From JBHGYD01 sp041920415 (GTDB lineage: Bacteria; Bacillota; Bacilli; Bacillales; Anoxybacillaceae): a stretch of DNA of 42,780 nucleotides. The stretch is taken from the NCBI GenBank assembly GCA_041920415.1, contig JBHGYD010000052.1:1-42780 (forward strand), in the 5' to 3' direction. Of this stretch, positions 25,321 through 34,118 are shown in pieces. Within the stretch, counting starts at the first letter, position 1. Every line of letters starts with the position of its first letter. Below the pieces are notes generated by a model. The model was given only the letters and a program-made list of their open reading frames with translations. It did not search any database and had not been told where the DNA came from. The position numbers and the translations under genes are program-made.

Positions 25321-25456
25321 CGTATTCCTCCATTTCATTGATGTTTAGTTTTATCGTTCCTTTTATGTACGGTCTCTATTCGATTTTTTAGAAATGGTTC
25401 TTTTCAAAGATTGGTGATATTGGTCACAAAGGAAATAACAGAATAATACAAAATTG

Positions 25457-25479
25457 GTATAATAACAAAAAAGGAGGGA
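25457..25479 (+). promoter_or_regulatory. Extended -10 promoter and RBS of the small gene at 25485
   Basis: TGGTATAAT (extended -10, TATAAT at 25458-25463) has no clear -35 box. AAGGAGGG at 25471-25478 precedes the TTG start by 6 nt. Confidence 0.5.
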
Positions 25480-25484
25480 TTTTC

Positions 25485-25652
25485 TTGTTAAATGTAATGA
25501 TAGGAATTGTAATGTTATTTGTAGGATTTTATTTTATGTTTAAATTTTTTGGAAGTTCACCCAGCCTAAAAAAACGAGATGAACACAACAAAAAGAATCC
25601 CACAAATGATTCTATCTACCCACCTAATATTCCCAATGGTGGAGGACATTAG
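25485..25652 (+). CDS. Small single-span membrane protein
   Basis: 55 residues starting at TTG with a strong AAGGAGGG site. One membrane helix (VMIGIVMLFVGFYFMFKFF, about 4-22) is followed by a polar tail ending YPPNIPNGGGH. No family recognised. The promoter and ribosome site make it likely to be real. Confidence 0.6.
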   Translation: MLNVMIGIVMLFVGFYFMFKFFGSSPSLKKRDEHNKKNPTNDSIYPPNIPNGGGH

Positions 25653-25717
25653 ACTTTTTACACCTACTTTTCTCTCCCAAAACAACAATCTATACGAAAT
25701 CAGTCCTAGAAATAAAA

Positions 25718-25746
25718 AAAGTGTTCCACATAAAGTGAAACACTTT
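25718..25746 (-). terminator. Terminator after dfrA
   Basis: AAAGTGTTxCAC / GTGxAACACTTT with seven T on the minus strand, overlapping the dfrA stop. Confidence 0.8.
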
Positions 25747-26233
25747 AACGTTTTCGCTCATATACAAGGAAAAAGTAATCGTATGGATTTTTTTCGTCTT
25801 TTGTCCCTTTTTCGCTTGAAATCAGCTGCCAATCCTCTTCGTTGAACGTCGGAAAAAACGTATCACCAGGGAAGCTCGCTTCAATTTTGGTGATGTAGAG
25901 GCGATCGGCTAGCGGCAATGTCACTGCAAATAATTCCGCACCGCCAATGACAAATACTTCATCGTTCCGTTCCGCCGCGATTTGTTTAATGTCTTCGATG
26001 GAATGAATGACTGTGCATCCTTCTGGCTGAAACGAGCGATTTCGAGTGACGATAATATTTTCCCGCCCCGGCAACGGGCGACCGATCGATTCAAATGTTT
26101 TTCGTCCCATCACAATCGCATGCCCCATCGTCACGTTTTTAAAGTAAGTGAGATCGGCCGGCAAATGCCATGGTAATTTGTTATCTTTTCCGATGACACG
26201 ATGGTTATCCATCGCTACAATGAGAGAAATCAT
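25745..26233 (-). CDS. dfrA: Dihydrofolate reductase
   Basis: 162 residues from the second ATG. Reduces dihydrofolate to tetrahydrofolate with NADPH. IGKDNKLPWHLPADLTYFK contains the substrate-binding D27 (E. coli numbering fits exactly from this start), GRKTFESIGRPLPGR binds NADPH, and VIGGAELF is the glycine pair. GGGGAG is 5 nt from the ATG at 26233 and 2 nt from the ATG at 26236. Eleven bases after thyA, so a thyA-dfrA operon regenerates the folate that ThyA oxidises. Confidence 0.95.
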   Translation of the reverse strand: MISLIVAMDNHRVIGKDNKLPWHLPADLTYFKNVTMGHAIVMGRKTFESIGRPLPGRENIIVTRNRSFQPEGCTVIHSIEDIKQIAAERNDEVFVIGGAELFAVTLPLADRLYITKIEASFPGDTFFPTFNEEDWQLISSEKGTKDEKNPYDYFFLVYERKR

Positions 26234-26247
26234 CATATCTCCCCTTT

Positions 26248-27042
26248 TTACACCGCTACTGGTGCTTTAATGTGTGGATGCGGATCATAATCAACAATTT
26301 CAAAATCGTCAAATTGATAATCAAAAATCGAACTTGGTTTTCTTTTGATCACAAGCTTTGGAAGCGGGCGTGGTTCCCTTGTTAATTGCAGTTTCGCTTG
26401 TTCGATATGATTCATATACAAATGAACATCTCCGCCTGTAAAAATTAACTCGCCGACTTCTAAATCGCACTGTTGAGCGATCATATGCGTTAATAATGCG
26501 TAGCTTGCAATATTGAACGGCAACCCTAAAAACGTATCGACAGAGCGTTGCTGCCACATGCAAGACAATTTGCCATTGGCAACGTAAAATTGAAATGCAT
26601 AATGACAAGGCGGCAGTTTCATTTTGTCAATTTCGGCTACATTCCATGCACTCACCAATAAACGGCGCGAGTTCGGATTCGTTTTGATTTGTTCAATGAC
26701 CTCGCTAATTTGGTCAACCGTTTTTCCGTCGGCCCCTTTCCATGAACGCCATTGCGCCCCGTAAACGGGCCCTAATTCTCCATTTTCATCGGCCCATTCG
26801 TCCCAAATCGTTACCCCATTTTCTTGCAAATAACGAACATTCGTATTTCCGCTTAAAAACCATAATAACTCGTAAATAATGGAACGAATATGTAATTTTT
26901 TTGTCGTTAACAGTGGAAAGCCTTCTTGCAAATCAAATCGTAGCTGACGTCCAAAAACGGATAATGTCCCCACTCCTGTTCGGTCGTCTTTTTTTACTCC
27001 ATTTTCTAAAATATCTTCAAGTAATTGTAAATATTGTCGCAA
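26248..27042 (-). CDS. thyA: Thymidylate synthase
   Basis: 264 residues from the TTG at 27042, the same length as E. coli ThyA, with catalytic C146 at the identical number (LPPCHYAFQF). Converts dUMP to dTMP using methylene-tetrahydrofolate. Other signatures: DRTGVGTLSVFG, RRLLVSAWN and the QQRSVDTFLGLPFNIASYA dUMP loop. GAGGTGA precedes the TTG with suitable spacing, so the longer frame to 27084 is rejected. First gene of thyA-dfrA. Confidence 0.95.
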   Translation of the reverse strand: MRQYLQLLEDILENGVKKDDRTGVGTLSVFGRQLRFDLQEGFPLLTTKKLHIRSIIYELLWFLSGNTNVRYLQENGVTIWDEWADENGELGPVYGAQWRSWKGADGKTVDQISEVIEQIKTNPNSRRLLVSAWNVAEIDKMKLPPCHYAFQFYVANGKLSCMWQQRSVDTFLGLPFNIASYALLTHMIAQQCDLEVGELIFTGGDVHLYMNHIEQAKLQLTREPRPLPKLVIKRKPSSIFDYQFDDFEIVDYDPHPHIKAPVAV

Positions 27043-27093
27043 TGTTCTCACCTCAACCACTATGATAAACGAAAAAGAGCTCATTTTCGAGCC

Positions 27094-27789
27094 CTACTTT
27101 ACTAAGTGATCGATAAATTGATATGTTTTCGGTGCCGCTGCTTTCAAATAAGCGCGCGTCTCGTCGTTATAATAATAATAAGCAAACGATTCGGCAAAAT
27201 ATTCTTCAGGATAGTTTAGAAAATAGTAGTTATGAGGAAATAGACGATTCGCTTCCTCCCGCCAAATCGCTAAAAATGCCGAAGTTTCATGAATTCGGTC
27301 AAATACAATATAATCAACAGAATGACCCAACTCGTGCAACTCAAGATCGACCGAACCATGTTCTTTTCCTTTCTCACTATGACCAATTTTAACTAAGACA
27401 AGATGGGAACCGCCAAGCCCAGGAACATCATCCCATGTTACTGAGGAATGTATATATCCACGCGGTATTTTTCCGCGTAAATAGCGAGCAGATGGTTCAT
27501 CCGTAAGCTTGCCATTAAACAGTTTCACATAGATATGTTCGTTGGCAATTTTTTTTAACAGAGAAGGATCTATATGAGCAAGCGTTTCGATTATTTTTTT
27601 TGCTTTTGAATGATTAAATGGTGTTTCTGGTAAAATAATGATGCCTTTCAACGTTTCATAGGATGGCAAGTGCTCGAAACGAAGCGAGCTAGCACTTAAC
27701 AATACGCCACTAGTTGCCGGATAGGGCGAAAAGGAAAGAAGCGGAACAACGGACATTACGATTCCAACGAAAACAATCAACCGTTTCAA
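27094..27789 (-). CDS. Secreted lethal-factor/PPEP-like zinc metalloprotease
   Basis: 231 residues with a signal peptide (about 1-25). The zinc motif HELGH (H152, E153, H156) and a downstream EEYFAESFAYYY segment supplying the third ligand (E200) are followed by APKTYQFID. The same arrangement (FAEAF then APKTFQFI) ends the catalytic domain of anthrax lethal factor and occurs in Pro-Pro endopeptidases (PPEP) of Clostridioides and Paenibacillus/Geobacillus. The product is therefore probably an exported peptidase, perhaps with Pro-Pro preference; specificity is an inference. It sits upstream of thyA, where B. subtilis has ypjP. Confidence 0.85.
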   Translation of the reverse strand: MKRLIVFVGIVMSVVPLLSFSPYPATSGVLLSASSLRFEHLPSYETLKGIIILPETPFNHSKAKKIIETLAHIDPSLLKKIANEHIYVKLFNGKLTDEPSARYLRGKIPRGYIHSSVTWDDVPGLGGSHLVLVKIGHSEKGKEHGSVDLELHELGHSVDYIVFDRIHETSAFLAIWREEANRLFPHNYYFLNYPEEYFAESFAYYYYNDETRAYLKAAAPKTYQFIDHLVK

Positions 27790-27973
27790 CGGTCATTTCC
27801 CCACCTTTACTCGCTGCCTTTTGCGTTAATTGATAAGGTACAAAAACTATGAAACTTCTTTATCTAATTGAGAAAATTATAGCATACGAGAAAAGACAGA
27901 GAAATGCATAAATTTAGGAAAACGGTGGGCATTTTGGTAGTGTATTTTTATCGTAAATAGACGACATGTTCCT

Positions 27974-29140
27974 TTAAAAAATTCCGCTTTTCTTCATATT
28001 AGAAATCGCTTGCAGAAGCTTGGCTTCTTCTTGAACAAGAGCGATGCGCACAAATCCTTCCCCGTTCGGTCCGAATGCTTGTCCAGGTGTCACCACGACA
28101 TGTGCACGGTCCATAAGTGCATACGTAAATTCGATGGATGTCCACCCACTTGGAATTTCCGCCCATACAAACATACTTGCTTTCGGGCTCTCAACCTTCC
28201 AACCAATTGAAGCAAGGCCATCGATAAGAAGGTTTCGACGAGATTGATAGATGTTTCGGTTTTCTTCGCAAAACGATGCTCCTTTTGTTAACGCGGCAAC
28301 CGCTGCTTTTTGAACCGGCAAAAACACGCCGTAATCTAAGTTCGACTTAAACTTAGCGAGTACTTCGATGATTTGTGCATTTCCGCACGCGTACCCAATT
28401 CGACAACCAGCCATGTTGTAACTTTTGGAGAGCGAATTTATTTCGATACCGACTTCTTTCGCACCCGGTATAGATAAAAAACTAATTGGCTTATGTCCAT
28501 CATAATAAAGCTCACTATACGCAAAATCAGAAATGACAATAATGTCGTATTGGTTCACAAACTCAATCACTTCTTGAAAAAACGATTCCGTGGCCAGTGC
28601 AGGAACAGGATTGCCTGGAAAATTTAAAAACATGAGTACTGCCTGTTTTGCTACTTCTTCTGGAATGGCTTGGAGATCTGGAAGGAACGCGTTTTCTTTA
28701 CGAAGCGGCATAAAATAAGGAACTGCTTGTGCCATGGCAATTCCGGTCGCATACGCTGTATAGCCCGGATCAGGAACAAGAATAATATCACCAGGATTCG
28801 CAAATGCCATTGGCAAATGAACAAGCCCATCTTGTGAACCCATTAAACAAGTGATTTCCGTTTTTGGATCAAGAAACACGTGATGACTTGTTTCGTAATA
28901 GCTCGCTACCGCTTCATAAAATTCATGCGTGCCTGATAACATATAACCATAAGTATGTGGCTGGTTCGCATAAAAAGCGAGCGTTTCTCTCACAAAAGAT
29001 GGCGGCGGCAAATCCGGACTTCCGATACTCAAGTCAATCATTTCGTAACCTTGGGAAAGTTTTGACTTTTTATAAGCTGCTAATTCACTAAAAATCGAAG
29101 TCCCGAACGCTTTCATGCGCTCTGATGTTTTCATTTTCAT
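27974..29140 (-). CDS. PLP-dependent class I/II aminotransferase
   Basis: About 388 residues. IDLSIGSPDLPPP at the N-terminus, PDPGYTAY, the NFPGNPVPA loop, ISDFAYSELYYDG and the PLP lysine in NSLSKSYNMAGCRIGYACG are typical of fold-type I aminotransferases near LL-diaminopimelate/alanine aminotransferases (AlaT/DapL/YugH-like). Substrate not decidable. GGGGGA is 7 nt before the ATG at 29140; another ATG six bases on is equally possible. Divergent from the tiny gene at 29291. Confidence 0.85.
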   Translation of the reverse strand: MKMKTSERMKAFGTSIFSELAAYKKSKLSQGYEMIDLSIGSPDLPPPSFVRETLAFYANQPHTYGYMLSGTHEFYEAVASYYETSHHVFLDPKTEITCLMGSQDGLVHLPMAFANPGDIILVPDPGYTAYATGIAMAQAVPYFMPLRKENAFLPDLQAIPEEVAKQAVLMFLNFPGNPVPALATESFFQEVIEFVNQYDIIVISDFAYSELYYDGHKPISFLSIPGAKEVGIEINSLSKSYNMAGCRIGYACGNAQIIEVLAKFKSNLDYGVFLPVQKAAVAALTKGASFCEENRNIYQSRRNLLIDGLASIGWKVESPKASMFVWAEIPSGWTSIEFTYALMDRAHVVVTPGQAFGPNGEGFVRIALVQEEAKLLQAISNMKKSGIF

Positions 29141-29290
29141 TCCCCCATCCCCCTTATGTAAAATCTCTTTCTTTTTCTTTTTTTTGATATATACTATGAA
29201 TATAGAGAATATTCCCATTTGGGACATTATGAATAATAATAGTGTAGCACATTTTCATCAATCTACATATTAGAAAGGTAGGATGAGAAC

Positions 29291-29365
29291 ATGAGTGCTA
29301 TTTTTTATGCAGTGAGCTTAGTGACTATCCTTTATTTCATTTATAGTTGTGTAGCTGAATCGTAA
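29291..29365 (+). CDS. Very small membrane protein, 24 residues
   Basis: ATG at 29291 after AAAGGTAGGATGAG, reading MSAIFYAVSLVTILYFIYSC and ending AES. One membrane helix. A strong terminator begins at its stop, which supports a real transcription unit. Family unknown; too short for ordinary gene finders. Confidence 0.5.
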   Translation: MSAIFYAVSLVTILYFIYSCVAES

Positions 29366-29392
29366 AAACTCGCAGCTTGACTGCGAGTTTTG
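29364..29392 (+). terminator. Terminator after the 24-residue ORF
   Basis: AAAACTCGCAG / CTGCGAGTTTT stem with five-base loop starting at the TAA codon; T-run suits both directions. Confidence 0.8.
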
Positions 29393-29395
29393 TCA

Positions 29396-29530
29396 TTAAC
29401 GTGGCTGCTTCTTTTTTTTGCGAGCGGAATCAAGCTCATATGCACCTGTCTCCGTTGTTGTCGTTCCTTGACCTTTTACTTCTGGCGAGCCTAACCCAAC
29501 TGTAGAAGGGTCTTTACGGTGTTTCGGCAT
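29396..29530 (-). CDS. Small basic protein, possibly spore-associated
   Basis: 44 residues beginning MPKHRKDPSTVGLGSPEVKG, continuing with a Thr-rich stretch and ending in a Lys-rich tail (ARKKKKQPR). GGAGG is 8 nt before the ATG at 29530. Size, charge and Gly/Thr-rich composition resemble minor small acid-soluble spore proteins, but I cannot assign a family. It uses the hairpin at 29364-29392 as terminator. Confidence 0.55.
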   Translation of the reverse strand: MPKHRKDPSTVGLGSPEVKGQGTTTTETGAYELDSARKKKKQPR

Positions 29531-29578
29531 GGTTTTCACCTCCACACCTTAATCTTCCCGATACGTTACGTTTCCATA

Positions 29579-29731
29579 CTAATCCATGATCGTTTTTACC
29601 GCCCTAAACAATAAACGTAGGAGAAGAAACACTACTTCCATTAAGCCATCGACGACTAACTCCATCACTACATCAAACCAACTATAATGAGACTCGTTTT
29701 CCTTTTTCTTCGTTTTTTTATTCACGTTCAT
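29579..29731 (-). CDS. Small membrane protein
   Basis: 50 residues from the ATG at 29731, 8 nt after AAAGGAG. Lys-rich N-terminus (MNVNKKTKKKENESHYSW) then one membrane helix (about 26-43, VVDGLMEVVFLLLRLLF). It overlaps the ypiP end by 14 bases and is probably co-transcribed. Function unknown. Confidence 0.55.
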   Translation of the reverse strand: MNVNKKTKKKENESHYSWFDVVMELVVDGLMEVVFLLLRLLFRAVKTIMD

Positions 29732-30521
29732 GAGATAGGCTCCTTTCTTCCATCTCAATCGTTGCAAAATGAAACTTAGCTGTCTTCCGTACATAGACGG
29801 AAAAGCCGAATTTTTCAAATCTCGTACTTTTCCAATGATCTTTTAATACGACTCGCTTTCTTGCAACCCGTTTCGCTTCGGCAATAATTTCTTCGCTTAA
29901 ATCTGTATAAAGAGCAAACTGTTTTATCCCTTTAATTCCATCGGACTCTAAAATCGTTTCTTCAAACATTGGATCAAAATAAACGACATCAAAGGATCGG
30001 TCAGGCAATGACGATAAAAAAGAACGATAATCATCATAAACAACGTTTATGCGTCTCATCGCTTCATTCATTTCTTTCAAGCCTGAATCCCAATGTTGCA
30101 ACCCTTTCTTTACCAAGTAAGCGATGTAACGATTTCCCTCTATTCCTGTGACAATACCCGTTTCACCGACAACCGTACTGGCAACGATACTGTCTGAAGC
30201 AAGACCGAGCGTGCAATCAAGAAAGGACATTCCTTCCGTTAATTTCGTCGCTTGCAAGAAAGGCTCTATTTCTCCACGTAAAATTCGCTTCACGCGAAAC
30301 ATTGCCGAGTTGGGATGAAAAAACAACGGTTCATCACCGTTTTTCGGATGAATTTCGAGTCGATTTTTCCCAACGACAAGGACATCACTGTTCGTTTGTC
30401 GTTGAATGGCTTGCACGGATGCTTTCCTTCTTGTCACATAAGGTATACGTAATTCACTAGCAATTTGTTTCGCTTTTTCAATCATTTCATTATTTGTTCT
30501 TCCGGCTGTAGTTACAATCAT
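29718..30521 (-). CDS. ypiP: SAM-dependent methyltransferase (YpiP/RsmJ-like)
   Basis: 267 residues. Motif I is FLDCTLGLASDSIVAS near 110; the catalytic block VVYFDPMFEE resembles the D-P-P/M-F motif of RsmJ-type rRNA guanine methyltransferases (former DUF548). AAAAAGGTG lies 6 nt before the ATG at 30521, so the ATG at 30548 is rejected. Likely methylates rRNA; target inferred. Upstream of a small membrane protein gene. Confidence 0.85.
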   Translation of the reverse strand: MIVTTAGRTNNEMIEKAKQIASELRIPYVTRRKASVQAIQRQTNSDVLVVGKNRLEIHPKNGDEPLFFHPNSAMFRVKRILRGEIEPFLQATKLTEGMSFLDCTLGLASDSIVASTVVGETGIVTGIEGNRYIAYLVKKGLQHWDSGLKEMNEAMRRINVVYDDYRSFLSSLPDRSFDVVYFDPMFEETILESDGIKGIKQFALYTDLSEEIIAEAKRVARKRVVLKDHWKSTRFEKFGFSVYVRKTAKFHFATIEMEERSLSHERE

Positions 30522-30553
30522 TGTGTTCACCTTTTTCTCGTTTTGCATACATA

Positions 30554-30583
30554 GAAAAAGGATGCCTCTTTAGACACCCTTTT
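30554..30583 (-). terminator. Terminator after brxA
   Basis: AAAAGGGTGTC / GxGGCATCCTTTTT imperfect stem with T-run on the minus strand at the brxA stop. Confidence 0.65.
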
Positions 30584-31016
30584 AGCAATGCTTTTCAAAA
30601 GCAGACATAATATTATCCATAATATTTTCTATTGAATTTGCCTCAATATCATGACGTGGAATGAAGTGAACCACTTCTTTTCCTTTTAATAGTGCCATAG
30701 ACGGTGAAGATGGCTCAATACCCACGAAATACTCGCGCATTTTCGCTGTCGCCTCTTTATCTTGCCCTGCGAAAACTGTGACTAAATGATTTGGTTTTTT
30801 CTCGCTACGAAGCACAGCTTGTGTTGCTGCTGGACGAGCTAATCCCGAAGCGCAACCACAAACGGAATTGACGACAACAAATGTTGTACCTTGAACGTTT
30901 TCCATAAATTCCTCTACTTCTTCACTCGTTCTTAACTCTTGAAACCCCGCACGAACAAGCTCATCGCGCATCGGTTGGACAAGCTGGCGCATATATTCTT
31001 CATAAGCCATTGACAT
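30582..31016 (-). CDS. brxA: Bacilliredoxin BrxA (YphP)
   Basis: 144 residues, the B. subtilis YphP length. The C-G-C active site is C53-G54-C55 in VVNSVCGCASGLARP. Bacilliredoxins remove bacillithiol from mixed disulfides after oxidative stress. GGAGGG is 8 nt before the ATG at 31016. Between ilvD and ypiP as in B. subtilis. Confidence 0.93.
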   Translation of the reverse strand: MSMAYEEYMRQLVQPMRDELVRAGFQELRTSEEVEEFMENVQGTTFVVVNSVCGCASGLARPAATQAVLRSEKKPNHLVTVFAGQDKEATAKMREYFVGIEPSSPSMALLKGKEVVHFIPRHDIEANSIENIMDNIMSAFEKHC

Positions 31017-31127
31017 GAATGAATCCCTCCTAACTACTCTCAATGTTAAAAGCATACTATTTCATTCTTAAAAAATCAATGACAAACGAAGGGCTTGCTG
31101 ACCATACAGCAAGCCCCTTATTCACCA

Positions 31128-32840
31128 TTATTTCACTTTTGCAGGCTGTTTTTCTTCTTGTTCGAATAAATCGGTCACCGCTCCTTTTGATGCGCAAGAA
31201 ACGAGACGAGCGTATTTCGCTAACACTCCTCTTGCTTTTAGAGGCGGCGCTACCCATTCCGCACGGCGGCGTTCTAATTCTTCGTCAGAAACATGGACCG
31301 TTAACTCTTGTGTTTCACTATCAACCGTGACTAGGTCGCCTGTTCGCAACAACGCAATCGGTCCTCCGACTTGTGCTTCTGGAGCGATATGTCCAACAAC
31401 AAGACCGTGCGTTCCTCCAGAGAAGCGGCCATCCGTTAATAGCGCAACGCTTTCCCCTAATCCTTTTCCAACTAAAATTGCCGAGATCGAAAGCATCTCT
31501 GGCATGCCTGGACCGCCTTTTGGTCCTTCATAGCGGATAACAAGCACATCTCCCGGTTGAATTTCGTCATTTAAGACGGCATTCGTCGCTTCTTCTTCCG
31601 AGTCGAACACTTTCGCTGGACCTGTTAATCGTTTGACTTTCAAACCGGATACTTTTGCGACCGCTCCGTCCGGTGCTAAATTTCCTTTGAGAATCACAAG
31701 TGGACCCGTTTCACGAAGCGGACGGTCAAGCGGATAAATGACCTTTTGTCCTTCTTTTAAATCTGGCCATTCTGCTAAGTTTTCCGCAACCGTTTTACCT
31801 GTTACAGTGAGGCAGTCACCGTGAAGCAGCCCTTCTTTTAACAACAATTTCATCACGGCAGGCACCCCACCGGCTTCATGTAAATCCTGCATGACATAGC
31901 GACCGCTTGGTTTTAAGTCAGCAATATGCGGCACTCTCTTTTGAATGCGGTCAAAATCGTCAATGGTTAAATCGACATCAACGGCGTGAGCGATGGCTAG
32001 TAAGTGAAGGATCGCGTTCGTGGAGCCACCAAGCGCCATCACCACCGTAATCGCATTTTCAAACGCTTTTTTCGTCATGATGTCTTTCGGATAAATTCCT
32101 TTTTCAAGCAGATGATAAACAGCCAGTCCTGCTTTATAACAATCTTCTAATTTTAATTCTGTTTCGGCTGGGTTCGAGGAACTTCCCGGAAGACTCATCC
32201 CAAGCGCTTCAATTGCTGAAGCCATCGTGTTCGCTGTATACATGCCCCCGCAAGAGCCGGAACCTGGACAAGCGTTACATTCAATTTGATGCAGTTCATC
32301 ACGGCTAATGTCACCTTTATTATATTGACCAACCCCTTCAAATGCAGAAACAATATCAATGTCTTTTCCATGCAGCTTACCTGGTTTAATTGTTCCTCCG
32401 TATACAAAAACAGCTGGTACTTCGGAGCGACCAATCGCAATCATACAGCCAGGCATGTTTTTGTCGCAGCCGCCAATTGCGACAAGTGCATCAAGCCGTT
32501 CGGCACCAACGACCGTTTCAATCGAATCGGCGATGACGTCGCGGCTTGGCAATGAATAACGCATTCCTTCTGTTCCCATCGAAATGCCATCAGAAACAGT
32601 AATCGTATTGAAAACGAGCGGCGCACCGCCTGCATCTCGAATTCCTTGTTTCGCCTTTAACGCGAGCTGGTCAATATGTATATTACAAGGAGTTACTTCA
32701 CTCCATGTGCTGGCAACGCCAATCATCGGCTTTTGGAAATCTTCATCCGTAAAACCAACCGCGCGAAGCATAGCGCGATTCGGTGCTCGAACAACATCAT
32801 CACTAATAACTTTACTGCGATGTCGTAAATCTTTTTCCAT
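31128..32840 (-). CDS. ilvD: Dihydroxy-acid dehydratase
   Basis: About 570 residues. Converts dihydroxy-isovalerate and -methylvalerate to the keto acids of valine and isoleucine synthesis. Fe-S ligands are in GGCDKNMPGC and CNACPGSGSCGGMYTANTM; RFSGGTHG and GPKGGPGMPEM are C-terminal signatures. AGGAGGA abuts the ATG at 32846 and is 6-7 nt from the ATG at 32840, which is preferred. Away from ilvBHC; no T-box seen. Confidence 0.95.
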   Translation of the reverse strand: MEKDLRHRSKVISDDVVRAPNRAMLRAVGFTDEDFQKPMIGVASTWSEVTPCNIHIDQLALKAKQGIRDAGGAPLVFNTITVSDGISMGTEGMRYSLPSRDVIADSIETVVGAERLDALVAIGGCDKNMPGCMIAIGRSEVPAVFVYGGTIKPGKLHGKDIDIVSAFEGVGQYNKGDISRDELHQIECNACPGSGSCGGMYTANTMASAIEALGMSLPGSSSNPAETELKLEDCYKAGLAVYHLLEKGIYPKDIMTKKAFENAITVVMALGGSTNAILHLLAIAHAVDVDLTIDDFDRIQKRVPHIADLKPSGRYVMQDLHEAGGVPAVMKLLLKEGLLHGDCLTVTGKTVAENLAEWPDLKEGQKVIYPLDRPLRETGPLVILKGNLAPDGAVAKVSGLKVKRLTGPAKVFDSEEEATNAVLNDEIQPGDVLVIRYEGPKGGPGMPEMLSISAILVGKGLGESVALLTDGRFSGGTHGLVVGHIAPEAQVGGPIALLRTGDLVTVDSETQELTVHVSDEELERRRAEWVAPPLKARGVLAKYARLVSCASKGAVTDLFEQEEKQPAKVK

Positions 32841-32936
32841 TTTCATTCCTCCTAGTAAACTATTTTCTATCAAATATAGTACTTTTTGTTTGATTTTTCA
32901 ATCATTTTATAACATTTTAATAATTTATCCATAAAA

Positions 32937-32966
32937 AAACGGATAGACATTGTCGTCTATCCGTTT
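32937..32966. terminator. Bidirectional terminator between ypgR and ilvD
   Basis: A perfect 12-bp stem AAACGGATAGAC / GTCTATCCGTTT directly after the ypgR stop; A/T runs on both sides. Confidence 0.85.
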
Positions 32967-34098
32967 ATTCATTAGAATGCTTCCTACTCTCTGTCATTTG
33001 TTTCCATACTGATCCTTTTGCTTCCTCGCCGCCTTCGATGCGTTCAATGGCCATTTTGACTTGCATGCTGACTTCAAATTCCGGGTCATTTTCCGCCGCT
33101 TTTAAGGCTGGTAGCGCGGATTCGTCTCCGACTTCATATAAAAACATAGCGGCGCGCCAGCGAACTAACTTGCTTGAGTCTTTTAACGCTTCCATCATTG
33201 CTGGGATCGCTTCACGATCGCCAATATCAGATAGACAGTCTCCAGCTGTTCGTCGCACAGGAACCGCTTTATCTTTTAACGCTTCATAAAGATAAGGTAA
33301 TACTTTTTTTCCGCCAATCATTCCTAAATAAGCAGTAGCCAGTCTGCGAATCGACACTTTTTCATCCTTTAGCGCTTTTGCTAGAACTGGCAAATCAGCT
33401 TCCGTTGGTTCGTCCATTTGTTCTAAAGCGGCATAGCGTTTCGTCCAATCCGGATCGTCAAGCATCTCTTCCGTTACTTTAAAGCTTACTCGTTTTTGTG
33501 TTTTCGCTTGCTCGCCGCTTTTAAACATTTGTACCATCCGCTCTAACCGTTCAGGCGGATAGGCGGCGGACAGTTCTTCAACCACTTCTGCACCAATTTC
33601 TTCAAATGTTCCGTAACGCACTCCTTTTTCGATCCATTTTCGCTCAACTACAATGTTTCCCGCATGTTTTTGTGCTTCAAGTACCGCATCCATAAACGGC
33701 TTTGGCAAACCAACACGTCGTTCTTCCTCGCCGTCGGTTAGCTTCACCTGCATCGGCAAACCGTACAGCATTTGCACATATACTTTCACTTCACCAAAAT
33801 GCTCGTTATGTCCTCGTTGCTCGTCTTGAACATGCTCCACATCTTCACCAAATGCTTCGCGCACTTTGCTTAAAATCTCTTTCCAATCATATTTCGGATT
33901 TCGTTCAATCGCTAAAAAGTCAGCGACATGATAAATGCCTTTTACTCCTTCAATTTTCATTAATTCTTGAATGATTGCTGGTGCCTTCTCAACATTATCC
34001 GGTTTATAATTGTGACTTGTACCAAAAGGAAGTTCCTCATCTAAAAGCACTTTCATTGTATTCGGACTTGGCGTTGGTTCAATGGATTGAATCCGCAA
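32965..34098 (-). CDS. ypgR: YpgR/CvfC-like protein: Nfu-type N-domain plus HEAT repeats
   Basis: 377 residues, equal in length to B. subtilis YpgR. The N-terminal 80 residues (PTPSPNTMKVLLDEELPFGT, then GVKGIYHVADFLAIERNP) are the Nfu/NifU N-terminal domain. A central region precedes HEAT-like repeats (about 225-350: DPDWTKRYAALEQM, VSIRRLATAYLGMIG, VPVRRTAGDCLSDIG, KLVRWRAAMFLYEVG). Named after staphylococcal conserved virulence factor C; biochemical role unknown. Confidence 0.88.
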   Translation of the reverse strand: MRIQSIEPTPSPNTMKVLLDEELPFGTSHNYKPDNVEKAPAIIQELMKIEGVKGIYHVADFLAIERNPKYDWKEILSKVREAFGEDVEHVQDEQRGHNEHFGEVKVYVQMLYGLPMQVKLTDGEEERRVGLPKPFMDAVLEAQKHAGNIVVERKWIEKGVRYGTFEEIGAEVVEELSAAYPPERLERMVQMFKSGEQAKTQKRVSFKVTEEMLDDPDWTKRYAALEQMDEPTEADLPVLAKALKDEKVSIRRLATAYLGMIGGKKVLPYLYEALKDKAVPVRRTAGDCLSDIGDREAIPAMMEALKDSSKLVRWRAAMFLYEVGDESALPALKAAENDPEFEVSMQVKMAIERIEGGEEAKGSVWKQMTESRKHSNE

Positions 34099-34118
34099 TT
34101 TGTATACTCCCTTCTCTG

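Noticed and set aside
26249..27084. thyA start at 27084
   Set aside because: The TTG at 27042 has the ribosome site, gives exactly 264 residues and puts the catalytic Cys at 146.
32841..32936. T-box leader before ilvD
   Set aside because: Upstream sequence is short and AT-rich with no T-box motif or specifier stem.
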